The notes beneath the pieces were generated by a model. That model ran no database searches and was not told where the DNA came from. It was given only the letters and a program-made list of their open reading frames with translations. A program made the translations under genes and the position numbers. Shown here one piece after another: positions 37,183 through 49,300 of a stretch of DNA of 64,000 bases (positions are counted from its first letter, which is position 1; the number at the start of each line of letters is the position of its first letter). Origin of the DNA: Schoenoplectus triqueter (Eukaryota > Streptophyta > Magnoliopsida > Poales > Cyperaceae); NCBI GenBank assembly GCA_964058805.1, contig CAXKVV010000246.1, positions 124,001-188,000 on the forward strand, in the 5' to 3' direction.

Positions 37183-37774
37183 GTCAATGACAAATTCGTG
37201 ATTCGGAAAACGATAAGCGAGATCAAAAATTCGACGTTCGGATATAATATGAATATAATTCAAGAATAGTTTATTTTATATAATATTATTAAAATATATA
37301 TTATAATGATAAAATTTTGAAAATATAGTAAAAAAATATAAAATTTTATTTAAAATAATATATAATATATATTTTTCCAAATAATTCGCAAATAAAATAT
37401 TTTTTTCACCAAAAAAATACACTATATATTAAACTGACGAATTATTCGTGAAACATCTGGCTATGGGTGAAAAACGAATTATTCATGATTCGCGAATAAT
37501 TCGTTTTCACTCATAACAAGATATTTCACGAATAATTCGTCAGTTTAATACACAATGCATTTTTTTGGTAAAAATATTTTATTCACAAATTATTCGATAA
37601 AAAATATAATGTATATTATTTTAATTGAAATTTTATATTTTTAATATATTTTAATATTTTATCATTATAATATATATTTTATTTATATTATATAAAATGA
37701 ACTATTTCGAATTATACCCGGATGTCGAATTTTTTACATCACCGAACGTTTCACGAATCACAAACTTGTTACTG
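37183..37774. mobile_element. ~590-bp near-perfect palindrome (foldback element)
   Basis: The two halves are inverted copies around about 37478. From the centre outward come ATTCGCGAATAATTCG, AACTGACGAATTATTCGTG with its complement, CAAAAAAATGCA/TGCATTTTTTTG-like words, an A+T-rich stretch, and CAAATTCGTGATTCGG against the complement of CACGAATCACAAAC. There is almost no spacer. No reading frame is present. A transcript would form a very long hairpin. Confidence 0.75.
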
Positions 37775-38120
37775 TATTTCAGTTTTTGTTATTATTCATT
37801 ACTAATTTAACTTCCTCTACATGGATGGACAGCAATGAACAGCTTGATATTTAATTTGGGTTATTTTTTTAAATTGTCGTTAGTATGGAATCATGGATGC
37901 ATGTTAGCCTTAACCGACCAGAAGTTGCCCCTATGATTATGAGTGCGCCACTAATTATCTAATCTACGCAATACTCTCCAACTATTGTTGACTTCCAAAT
38001 TTCGTCAAAACCATGATATAGTTATATATTTATTTACAATTCGAACCCACATATAAGTTATAATTTTGTAAGTTGAAAATTATATTCATAAATTGAAACA
38101 AATATATACTTCATACGAAA

Positions 38121-38308
38121 TTTCACTACTATGATGATGTTGTTTTGACGATCTTAACAATTTAATTTTCAGTCTGTAAAAATCTTAAAAAAATAAAAAA
38201 ATTATAAGTATATATTTCACTACTATGACGACGTTGTGTTGACGATCTTAATATTAATAAATTTGCAGTCTGTAAAAATCTTTTAAAAAAAGTTTATAAG
38301 TATATTTT
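38121..38308. repeat. Tandem duplication, ~94-bp unit
   Basis: Two copies share TTTCACTACTATGA, GTTGACGATCTTAA (TTTGACGATCTTAA in the first) and CAGTCTGTAAAAATCTT in order, at 38121-38214 and 38215-38308. Moderately diverged and non-coding. Confidence 0.75.
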
Positions 38309-39483
38309 AAGCTTATAGATTGATGCTATTTCAATTTGATATAATTAAGTGTCATTTGATAGTCTATCTAAGATCATTAAAAAAATTATAATTTACAACG
38401 GTTCTGATTTAATAATATTTGATGAACCTTTAAAGAACACGTACATTGCATAAAATAGAACACAATAAATCTAAAAGCTTAAGAATATCCTTATTATTCG
38501 TTTTACTTTTTTCCAAAAAAAATGTATTTGTTTGAAATATCCTTATTATATACTAACGGTGGCGAAAACAATACTCTGTGTTTGAAAATTTATAAGTTCA
38601 AAATCTAAATGAAATTCCTTCATGAACATTTAAAATTGAGTATTTTTGTCTGTCTCGTCTTTTGATTGTCCTTGATTTCTTTCTTTTGGAGATGGGATTT
38701 TCTTTATCCTACATTAATTTTACCATTTTTTTAAATACATGCCTTGAATATTTAGCTAGACACGTGTCCGAGGATTTAGACATCTTTGTATTGTTCATCA
38801 TCAGTTTATGAAGCATATATTTAAACGCAAAATTTTACATTTCAGACATAATTCTGATATTCTCTTAGAAAGAAAATATACAATTAGATCACAACGATGC
38901 ACTTATCTATTCCGAGATTATCTAGCCGAGTCTTCTACTATGTCTTGCACTACTTCAACAAGGACTGATTTGTAACTTCAGCTTTTCTTAAGGGAAATAA
39001 GGCAGAATGTTTTTGCTAAGTTTCTAGTTTTCTATATATGTTGCTCTCTGTTTGATTGACATCGACTCCGGAGAAAAATAAGAACACTAAAAGCAACGAT
39101 GGTGCTTGAATACTTGATTAATTCTGATTAATTAATTAATTAATTAATTACTTCTTGCGCAAGTTGCAGACATATGTAATTGATATTTTAGGCTCTTTAA
39201 ACGAGGTTTAGATTAACAATTAATCTGGTCGGGAGCTTTCTTAATTAACAAATACCTATTCACTAATGCAAATAGCAGTTATTCAAAGGATATCATCATT
39301 TATGATTTAAATTATATTCTCATTTCGCATACATGACAAGTGCATAAATTAAAACCTGATGTTAATGTATCCATCAAAAAAGAATGTTTCTAGTATGCAT
39401 CCAAATTATTTGGTACTTCCTCAATTGATACTGCACCTTCAATTACAACCATTAATTTGAAAAAGTAAGATTGCCCGATAACA

Positions 39484-40097
39484 AATGTGTCAAAATCAAA
39501 CTTGCAATAATACACCAGACACATTGAACCCATACAAATATGTCATAATTAAACTTCAAACATGCTAAATGTATGCAACACATACAATTGTGTCAAAATC
39601 AAACTTCACATATACCGAACATATGGAAAAATCATAAAAATTATTCCAAAATAGAAGTCCAAACATATAAGCAAACTAATTATTACTCAACGATACTTCT
39701 TTTACTAATATGCTGAATATAAGAAAATTATTTAAATCATGCCCAAATATACATGTGAAAATTATATAAATATGTCAAATTAAACCTCAATAAGCTAAAT
39801 ACATGCAGCTCACACGAATATGTCAAAATTAAACTTCAAAGATGCTTAACAATACTAAAAGCAAATAAAAATAATGATATATTGAAAATAATCATGTATT
39901 AATCCTCATGAATAAAACAAAAAAAATAACAAAGATATACTTTCATAAATTAAAAAAATGAATTAAGAAAAAAGTGGTAATAAATCAGTGATAATCATGC
40001 ACCAATTTTGAAACATATTAACTTTAATGGATTCGATGTGAATTAAAAAAGGGTGAAATAATACACCAATCTTTATATCTGATCTAACATAAAATGC

Positions 40098-40138
<41 letters not shown>

Positions 40139-40960
40139 AATAATTAATTTCCTTGAACAAAATAAATTAATAAATTTAGTGCATCAATCTTTATAATTAA
40201 CATAATTGTATATATAAAATCGTACAATAAACAAAATCATAACGAAATGTGAGAATTAATCAAAACAAATGTGTCATAAACAAACTTGAAATATGCTAAA
40301 TATATGCAAATCTTATAATTATGTCAAAAATGTTCCGCAAACAAGATAAATATATGCAATTCATATAAATATATCAAAAATCAAATTTGTAATATTCTAA
40401 ACATTTAAAAATCATACAAATATGCAAAAAAAAAATAAACTTCAATAATGCTAAATATATGCAAACCATAAATGAGACAATACCATACTTGAAATATGCT
40501 AACTTATACGTACAAATCATACAATTTTGTCGAAATTAATCTGATCTAAAGATGTTAAATATATGAAAATCCATACAAATGTGTCAAAACCATCTTGCAA
40601 TATATCAAACGTATGAAAATCATACAAATATGTCATAATTGAACTTCAATCATGCTAAACATTTGCAAATCGTACAAATGTGTCAAAATCAAAGTTCAAA
40701 TATGCTAATTGAACTTATGTAAATCATACAATTATGTCAAATTATTCTCCAAACATAATAGATAAAGCAAATCATACAAAAGTGTCAAAATCAAACTTAC
40801 AATAATATACCAGACAGCGAAAACATACAAATATGTCAAAAGTAAACTTCAAACATGCGAAATGTATGCAAATTATTAATTAAATATATCAAAATCAAAC
40901 TCCAAATGTTAAATATATGTAATAATGTAAATCATATAAAATATATCAAAATCAAACTCC
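39484..40960. repeat. Degenerate minisatellite, ~48-50-bp unit
   Basis: The array repeats the theme CATACAAATATGTCAAAA, TCAAACTTCAAA, ATGCTAAATATATGCAAA many times in one orientation, with substitutions and drop-outs. It is interrupted near 39880-40240, including an (AT)n run at 40101-40133. A longer block with ACCAGACA and ATGTATGCAA recurs at about 39510 and 40808, hinting at a higher-order repeat. No coding capacity. It might be an old satellite or the tandem interior of a Helitron. Confidence 0.75.
40101..40133. repeat. (AT)n microsatellite
   Basis: An uninterrupted AT dinucleotide run inside the minisatellite region. Confidence 0.9.
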
Positions 40961-41327
40961 AGGATATCACTTTAGTGGTTATGATATTGGCTTTCTTCGG
41001 AAAGTTACCATCATCCACCAAAATGTCTGAAGATCTTTCAGAATAATTTTTAGATCTTTTGCTTTATTTCTATGCTCCTGGGCTTTTTTTTTCTGGAATT
41101 ACTCTTCTTCCGACTTATTTCGAGAGAAGGGTGGAGTACCAAATAGCCTGTTACTAAAGTATTATTTTCAGAATTAAAGAAAAAAAGAATTCAAATGCTT
41201 AGTAATTTAATTTGAACCGTAGAATGTATATTGAAACGGAATGTATGTAAACAATTTTAAAATTTTGAATAATATACATCAGAAAAACTCCTAATAAACT
41301 AATATCTCGCATTATAAAGCTAGCCGA

Positions 41328-41757
41328 CAAAATTGATCTGATCCGAACCGAACCCGATCCGATCCGACATGACCCAAAGATAAATGGGTCGGATATGAGT
41401 TTAATTTTTTTGATCCGAATTGGATTGGGTCAGGTTCGGGTTAACCCGACCCGATCTGATTAATTATATTTTTTAAAGTAATTTTATGATTTAGTACTAA
41501 TTAAAGTTTAAATATATACTAATTATACACTAATTAAGATGAATTAAAAATGAATTAATATTTTATTGCTTAAAATTATATAAAATAATTAATAAATATT
41601 TAATTATTTTACATGGGTCGGGTCGGATCAATCCGTGAACCCGACCCGACCCGAATTTAATCAGATTGGATTCAGATCAGATCAAGAAAAATAATAAAAT
41701 AATATGATCCGACCTGAACCCGACCCGATCCGATCCGACCCATTAACACCCCTAGAC
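41328..41757. mobile_element. MITE-like element with GATCCGACCC arrays
   Basis: Both ends are packed with permuted CCGATCC/GGGTCGG words; the right end is GACCCATTAACACCCCTAG, and inside are GGGTCGGATATG and CATGGGTCGGGTCGGATC. The core is A+T-rich. The left end lacks a clean counterpart of the right terminus, so it may be truncated. It belongs to the same style of plant element as 33541-33734 and 16835-17280. Confidence 0.55.
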
Positions 41758-42294
41758 AAACTTGACCCGATTGTTAATTGTTGGAATTTAAAAAATAAAT
41801 AAATAACAACTTGACAATCAACCGTCTTCCCTTGTTTTTTCTTTCCTAAAGAAAAGTTGGAGTCAGACAGATAGTAGGATGTTTCTGGTCATTTAAAGGT
41901 TAAAGGAAATATCAAAAATATGATAAATTATTTAATTGTTACACCTGCTATCATGATACGTTCTAAATAGATGCTTCAACGAGTATGCACGGTACGTACA
42001 GACCTAATAAGGACGTTTATGTATCCATTTAATAATAGTTATACATGTGTTGTATCCTTATCCTTTCAGTATTAAATAGTGTATATATGTGTGTGTGTGT
42101 ACGGTCGTCGATCGTACTTTGTCTAATTTATATATTAAGATTAATATTCTAACGAACGAATAATGAATAATATATAAAATATTTTGTAGATCAATCTTTG
42201 TCACGAGTAATTAATTAAATTAGATTACATATAATGAATTCTCATTATTATATAAATATATTATGTATTCATACAAAAAGAAATATTCATACGT

Positions 42295-42600
42295 CACTAC
42301 ACCACAAATAGGTTTTTACAGTGGTTAATTCCCCCAGTTAGCAGCGGTTGTACAGTCATTGTTATTGGGAGCGCTGCAAAGTTTAACAGCGGTTTTGTTG
42401 AAAACCGCTGTAAATTATTTACAGCGATTCTTATATAACAACCGCTGCCAAATACCATTTACAGCGGTTTTTAACTAAAAACCGCTGTAAACATCACATT
42501 TTACAGCGGTTTTTACCTTAAAAATCGCTGTAAAATTATTTTTGCAGCGGTTTCTTCGTAAAAACCGCTGTAAAAATAATTTGTTTTTTTTAAACTGTTC
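42295..42600. mobile_element. CACTA-type terminus with ACAGCGGTTTTT repeats
   Basis: It begins CACTACACCACAAATAGG. Within 280 bp the word TACAGCGGTTTTT and its complement AAAAACCGCTGTAAA occur in alternating orientation at least nine times. This is the subterminal-repeat pattern of a CACTA transposon end. I see no matching TAGTG terminus downstream, so it is a solo end or a truncated copy. Confidence 0.65.
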
Positions 42601-45600
42601 TTTTTATTTCTGTGACTAGTCCATATGTACTAGCCATATATAATATTTTCATCACATGTATTTTCACAAAAACGCGTTTTTTTTTCTGTGCATTATCCTA
42701 TAACATAATGGATACAAATGGCGCTTCCCATAACCTTATAATTGTTAAACCAATGAAATATCTTTCTTATATTTACTTTAACTTCTTCAGTAATACGAAA
42801 ACAATATTTATCAATATTCGTCTAAATTATCGGAAACAATATCAAGAGCGCAAACTGATAAAAATACTGTGTTGACATTTTTTTGAGAAAAAGATGGAGG
42901 TCAAGCCTCACAACTTTTATAGATAAAAATAACACCCACGGTGTTGTTTGTTTCAAAAGGAAAAAAAAAAGGAAAAAGAAAAACGAAAAGGTTACTGTGA
43001 AGAAATTACAGTACTGTTATTACTATGGGACCAATAATTTATTTACATGTCTTCAAGGGGAAACCAATAAATCGGGTAGAGAGTCGTCTATCATCAGAAA
43101 TTCCAGGAGCAGAATTTTTGGTTGTAATTGTATTGCTGAAAAATGAGGTACCTTTGTCCAAACCACATTTTATTTTTTGTGAAATTAATCCAACTGCAGA
43201 TTAGATATTGTTTTCAATTCAGCCACTTAAATGGACTTCAAATACGATGCAAAAGGAAGTCAGACAACATGTTAAATAAGATTGCCATTGTTGTCCAATA
43301 TCAATTATGGATAGACTCAAAATTCCTTTAATTAATATATTTTGAATTAGTTACCGTATTAAAAGTTCAAAACTATTTTAGTATGAAGGATTTGAATTCT
43401 ATATATTTATTGTTTTATTTATTAGTGCAACTTCCAACAAAACTATGATTATTTTTCGGATTCCATTCTGTTTTTGAAAAAAAAAGTATAAATGATCACA
43501 AAGTATGCAGGATTTGTAGTAAGAATTAATTTTATACATCGAATAAGTATGAATACCCCATATATTTAGGGTGGAGATGCTAGAACAATCATTTATTTTC
43601 TTGACAACTAACTTCATATAAATTCATAAAAAAATTAAAAATTTGAAAAAAATAAATATAAACATATTCTTAAACTTGTGAATCGATTGTGTCAAGTTTT
43701 ATGTTTTTGATGAAATATATATAATTTTAACTATGCTTATTCAATAATTTTTCCATTAATTACAAATTTTGTCAAGAATTTATGATGGATCGAGTGATTC
43801 AAAATGTCCTACGAAATTGACATGCCTTGGAGACTTGAAGTTCAATAACTTTTTAGAATCAATAAAGGAATTGACAACACAATTACATGTTTACAACAGA
43901 TCCCATAAAGCATCCAGTGCTCCGAGCAAGAAATCTTGTACTTATTTTTTAAGTAGTTGTTTTCAATTTTTAAAACTCAGCATAAAAAATAATAATAAAA
44001 TATTTAATATTTATAAATTATTTTAAAATTTTGAAAAGAGCAATTTAGAAAACTCGAAACATCTCAAATTTTTGTAACCCATAAGATTTCAATATGAAGA
44101 ATTTAATGAGATTGAAAAATCAAAATTTGAAGATCATTTGATATATTTTTTTTAGCTAAGCTCACGGTAGATTTACTCTCTATATATACATGATCGTGGA
44201 ATGCAAAATTTGCTAAATATATAAATAATGTTGAAAATAAAAAGTTAAAAGAGAACATTAGGGAGAACATTTGAGACGGAGTCATGATAAATTAAAAAAA
44301 ATTCTAAAAATTAATATCTTTTCACAACTCGGAACAAATTTATATGTCAAGAAACTGGGGCGTGCTGCGTGCATATACCCAAACTCCAAATAAAATTAAA
44401 TACAGGTTTGGTACTAGTCCGTACAAAATTGCAGCTTTTCGATCGTCAAAAACGACTCGAAACTCGATTGGTTACTTCAGTTTGAAATTTTATTATAAAA
44501 CTAATTTTATGAAGTGATAGAATTGGATAACGTGAGACAAATTTTCAATCCAGATCATTGTTTATTGTCTTCTTTTGTAGATACTACAGTGATAAGGTGA
44601 AGTTTCTTCCGAGATTACGTACTTCTTTTAAGAATTATTTAGTAATATCATTACTTGGAAACTTGGAATCCAGTGAATGGATTAACCTGGTCAAATTGAT
44701 AATTTTATAATTGCGCAATTTTTTTATATTTAGCTAATGCTATGAGTTGGCATTCAGTAAATGGATTACCTGATATATGATTGATAATATTAGAATTACG
44801 CATTTTTTTTATTGACTTGGGATCAAATTAGTGAAGCAACTTGATAGGATTGACATATTTTCAAAGAAAATAAACTTGATAGGATTAATAGTCTCAATAT
44901 TATTTGGTGTTAACCGAACAATTCAAATATGATCAATCGGTAATGCTACGTTTCCATACTTATGAAAGCTGAAAAGTAATGAAAGTTGTTTCGAGTCTTG
45001 TTGATCAGTACAAAAAATTACAACAATCCACATAAAAAATGCTACGTTTCTCAAATTACATGTTTATCAAAATAATTTCTCAAGTTACATGAAATATACA
45101 CTCGTTATTGAGTTCACTCGTCCTTAATATACAGATCCCGACCAAAAATAAAAGATGTAACACTCATGAATTTATTATTCATAATCTTTGTTAACACAAA
45201 AATAACTAAATTTTTAGCATTTTAGAACAAAATTTGAAGCAATGAAAAACACATAAAAGATCATGGCATCCTCAATTAATATAACAAAAATTACTTATAA
45301 ATTTTGTTTTAAAAATAAATTATCTTCAGCCTGGGTGATTTGTATTTTCCCCAAGGAAACAATGCATTTTGTGCTCTGTTGAAAGCATAAACCCATACCC
45401 AAACTAAGCCATCATTGTGCTCTGTTGAAAATATAAACCCATGTCCTAAATGGTGAGGAAGGCGACGTAATTGTCTTGAATTAGATAGATCATCGATCAA
45501 TAACTTGAATGTATATACGCTACAATCTAGCCAAAGTTAAGAGGTAACATAAGAAAGCAAGCGGATAAACACAACATTAGTTACAAGTTATAAGACTGAA

Positions 45601-46363
45601 GCAATCTTAAAACAGACCAGAACAAAATAATATTTTAATACATCCAAACAAACTGATTAGTTAATTAAAAGATTAGAAACAAGACAACTCCACACGATGC
45701 TCCTCGAAATGAATTGCTAGACCACAGTCAGTTCTCAGTATGTATCATAACAGAAGAACCATCCCAGAATAAATTCCAGAGCCAATGTTTCCACCAAAAA
45801 TTAACTTGGGAATGTCTTTGTTGCTCTTTAAACAGTTCCATCAAGGCTAGACTCCTTTTTCTCCATTTCAACATCATCTACACACAGAGAACACGAGATG
45901 TTAGAAATCTATAACAAATATAACATCAATTTGTCAGTAACCCCTACTAATGCTGCTTAAAGCATTTCCAAACATCACTCTATTCAGTTCAAAGACATCC
46001 AAAGGACCAGTGTGAGCACCTTTCCATGGAAGAAAAGGTAGTTATTGACACTGTTATTCTAAGTTTATTTGGAAAGCAAATGAAATTGAAATCTACAACC
46101 ACAAAACAACAATTGTGGTATGCTAATAATCACTTGGCCAAATTTCGCCCCAGGTTCACTGACAAAGGCTATTGCTGCACATCATCCCCTTCCATGTGTG
46201 GAAACCATTTACATTATTAAAGTTTGTCTAGCACTTGTCCAAACTGTACGGGGTTCACACGTGGTGAAATGGGATGGAGCAAGCTTGGGGAAATTGGCCC
46301 AGAAAAGCAAAATCCATTCCCCAAAAATTTAAGGGTTTTTTCAAGTCCAAGGTAGAAAGCTAA
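42601..46363. other. Intergenic DNA downstream of the ACA gene
   Basis: Mostly A+T-rich. A half copy of inverted-repeat family C lies near 44030-44130 (ATATGAAGAATTTAATGAGA), and part of family G near 43620-43790. A short direct repeat, TTGTGCTCTGTTGAAA, occurs at 45369-45384 and 45415-45430. The 45650-46360 segment is less A+T-biased and may include the 3' UTR of the minus-strand ACA gene. No further gene is supported. Confidence 0.45.
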
Positions 46364-49300
46364 TTAACCTTTTTTCTTAAGAAAGCAAGAACATAATAGT
46401 TCTCCAAGCGGTTTCTTTGGGACTGGAATCAGCTTACCAACAACCGCCAAAAGCCAACTATTAGAAAACAAAGTAAAAAAGATAAACGTTAAAGAAACTA
46501 TCCATAGAATGTCTTCATCATCAAGACAAGAACAATTTACAACTAATATACATCTTGGCAAAGATCATCTCACAGTGACGTAAAGGAACTATGCCTTCAC
46601 TGGAATTATACAATCATAACTGTAATTCTGTAATATGCTGAGGGGTGCTTTAGCAGCAATTTCCTGGTATACAATAAGATATCGACATGTATAGGTCTTC
46701 TAAGTATATATTACCTTTCATGGTCTTTGCATTTTAGATTACAACTAATGAAAGAAAGGAAGTCTATGCACATAAACACACATACACACACACAAACACA
46801 TACCTGCAGAAGGCAATACCAAGAGAAACCAACCAAAGCTTCCAGTTCAGTCTCACTGTCGATGTGAATTTCCCAAGAAATTCAATAATAATAATCTTCA
46901 GTGAAAAGAGAACAAGAATTGTTAGTACAGGAATTCCAAGGGAGAATACTACACCAATGCGTAGGACAAGTACATATCATTATAGTACCTGAAGAACGAC
47001 TGTTATCCCCACAATACCAATGAAGAGACGGTTTCGCATAATCCCCTCAAAAATATTCAATTCCTCTGGCTTCCGGGAGTTGAACTCATTGAACACCTAG
47101 CAATGAGAGAGATCTTATTATCTTTCATCTGTACTTGTAACGGACATTTAAAAATTTTGTAAGGATAAAAGTATAACAGAACATACTTGACAAAAGACAA
47201 AAGTATTGAAAATGAACGTGTTCTTCACTTTCTCAGCATGTTCTGCATTGTCATTCTCCAATCCAAGAATGCTTCTGCCTCTAAAATTGAGTGTGAGAAG
47301 CACAGCAATTTGAAACAGTGCCTGATATTAATAAAAAAATACTCAGCAAAAAGATCATGCTAGACCACATTTTTTTTGGAAATTAAAAAACTGTCTCGTT
47401 ATTGGAGATGCAATAAAAATTTACCTGTACAATCAAGTTCCTCCACATGATATTTGTTACCAGAGGCTCCCTGTGAGAAAATACAATGAAACACATTAGA
47501 AATAGAAGTACTATAAAGATCTTCAATCAGAAAACTGGAACCTATCGCCTTATATATGGCATATGGATATGGCAAATACCACATACCATCTGAAAATAAT
47601 AAAAGGACAAAAACAACCTCTGAACCTATCTTAGTTTGTCTATGTGAAATGAAATATATTAAATAATTCATGGAGGGAAATGTGATATGCATAACCTTTA
47701 TAAGAAGACATCTATCTAGAAATGTCACATGATCATGGCACATGCTATATAAACCGTAGTACATGAAATTCCTCCAATCCATACAGAATGATAAATGGGG
47801 TCGCAATCCATTACAATTGTTTTTCAAATTTCATGCAGCTTAAGTGTTATCTATTCCATTTAAGAGCATAAAATTGGACCTACAAATTTCATGCAATTTT
47901 GATAGTTTTTTATGGAATATCAAATGATACTTGAATTGTATGAAACTAAAAACACAATCAATCAATAAGTTTAAGAATGTCTTAAAATATTTTAAGATTT
48001 TTTTTTATTTATTTGAAAAAACTATTGACAAGTTTGTCAAGTTAACCAGTGTCAATGGATTCTCGCCCACCTAAAAAGTAAATCAGTACATGTAACAAAT
48101 AGATAAACAAACCTGCGACCAACAGGAGGTCGGTTCATGAGACTGTCAGTAGGAGGCTCGGTTGCCAAAGCAAGAGCTCCAAGTGTGTCCATTATCAAAT
48201 TAACCCAGAGCAGCTATTGAAAGTTAAAACACAACTATGTTATAAATGGAAATCAAACATGGAAAATGTTGAATTAAAAAACCTAGTTACCAAAACATGT
48301 TGGAATCTGGAGCTAGTTTTCAATCAACCTGAACGGCATTTAATGGGACATTGCCAGTTGCAACAGCTGCCACGACATTTATCACAAGAGCTGCCACATT
48401 TACAGTCAGTTGAAACTGAATGAACTTCTGGATATTTGCATATACAGAACGGCCCCATCTCACCACCTAAACATTTTACATAAGCCATAAGCTAACATCA
48501 ATTATGATTATACCAAAGGGCTAATTATTACTAGAGATCACTGTACAAAGACTCACTCTAACAACTGATGCGAAGTTATCATCAAGGATTATAATGTCAG
48601 AGCTCTCTTTTGCTACCTCTGTTCCTTGAATGCCCATTGAGAGCCCAATATCAGCCTAAAAGAAGAAAAAGGCTATTAGAAGATTCATAATTTATTGAAG
48701 AATACATAGGTTCCCAATTCACCCTTTTCAACCTCATGTAAAGCTGGGGCATCATTGGTTCCGTCTCCAGTTACAGCAACAACATGGCCTCTGCTTCTAA
48801 GAGCTTTCACCAGAAGTAATTTGTCATTTGGCGATGACCGACCCATTACCTAAAGAATGTTCATAATGAGAAAAGTTATTCATTTTGTATGTTTCCTTGG
48901 TACAGGAAAACATTTAATAAAATTAGTGCATGTCTACTTGTCTTCTAAATGGAAGAAAAAAAAATGCTCTGCTACTTAACCCAAGAAACCTGTCTTTCAT
49001 TATGATTTTTAAAAAAGAAACAGTGAGGAAGAAGAGCTAATCTGAGCAACATTAGAAAATTTCCAATATTTCCTATGTACAGTAAGCATAGCTAACACCT
49101 GTTGTTTCACAAAATTATACATTGGTATCTTGACATTAGTAGGGGCATATATGACCATAATTAAAATTTACATTTCATCTATTATTAATTTATCCTCTTT
49201 TGATTTTTTTCCAAATGAATAACTCCTAGAAATAAATTGTACAGAATAAGTAATTGTACATACAGATATTTTCTCAGCAACTTCCTCTCTCTCTGCATCA

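Noticed and set aside
39484..40960. CRISPR-like regularly spaced repeats
   Set aside because: The repeats are degenerate, contiguous and without unique spacers, and the genome is a plant nucleus.
47399..47827. 142-residue minus-strand reading frame
   Set aside because: It is ACA exon 29 read through from the preceding intron; only 47425-47470 is coding, and in a different frame of splicing.
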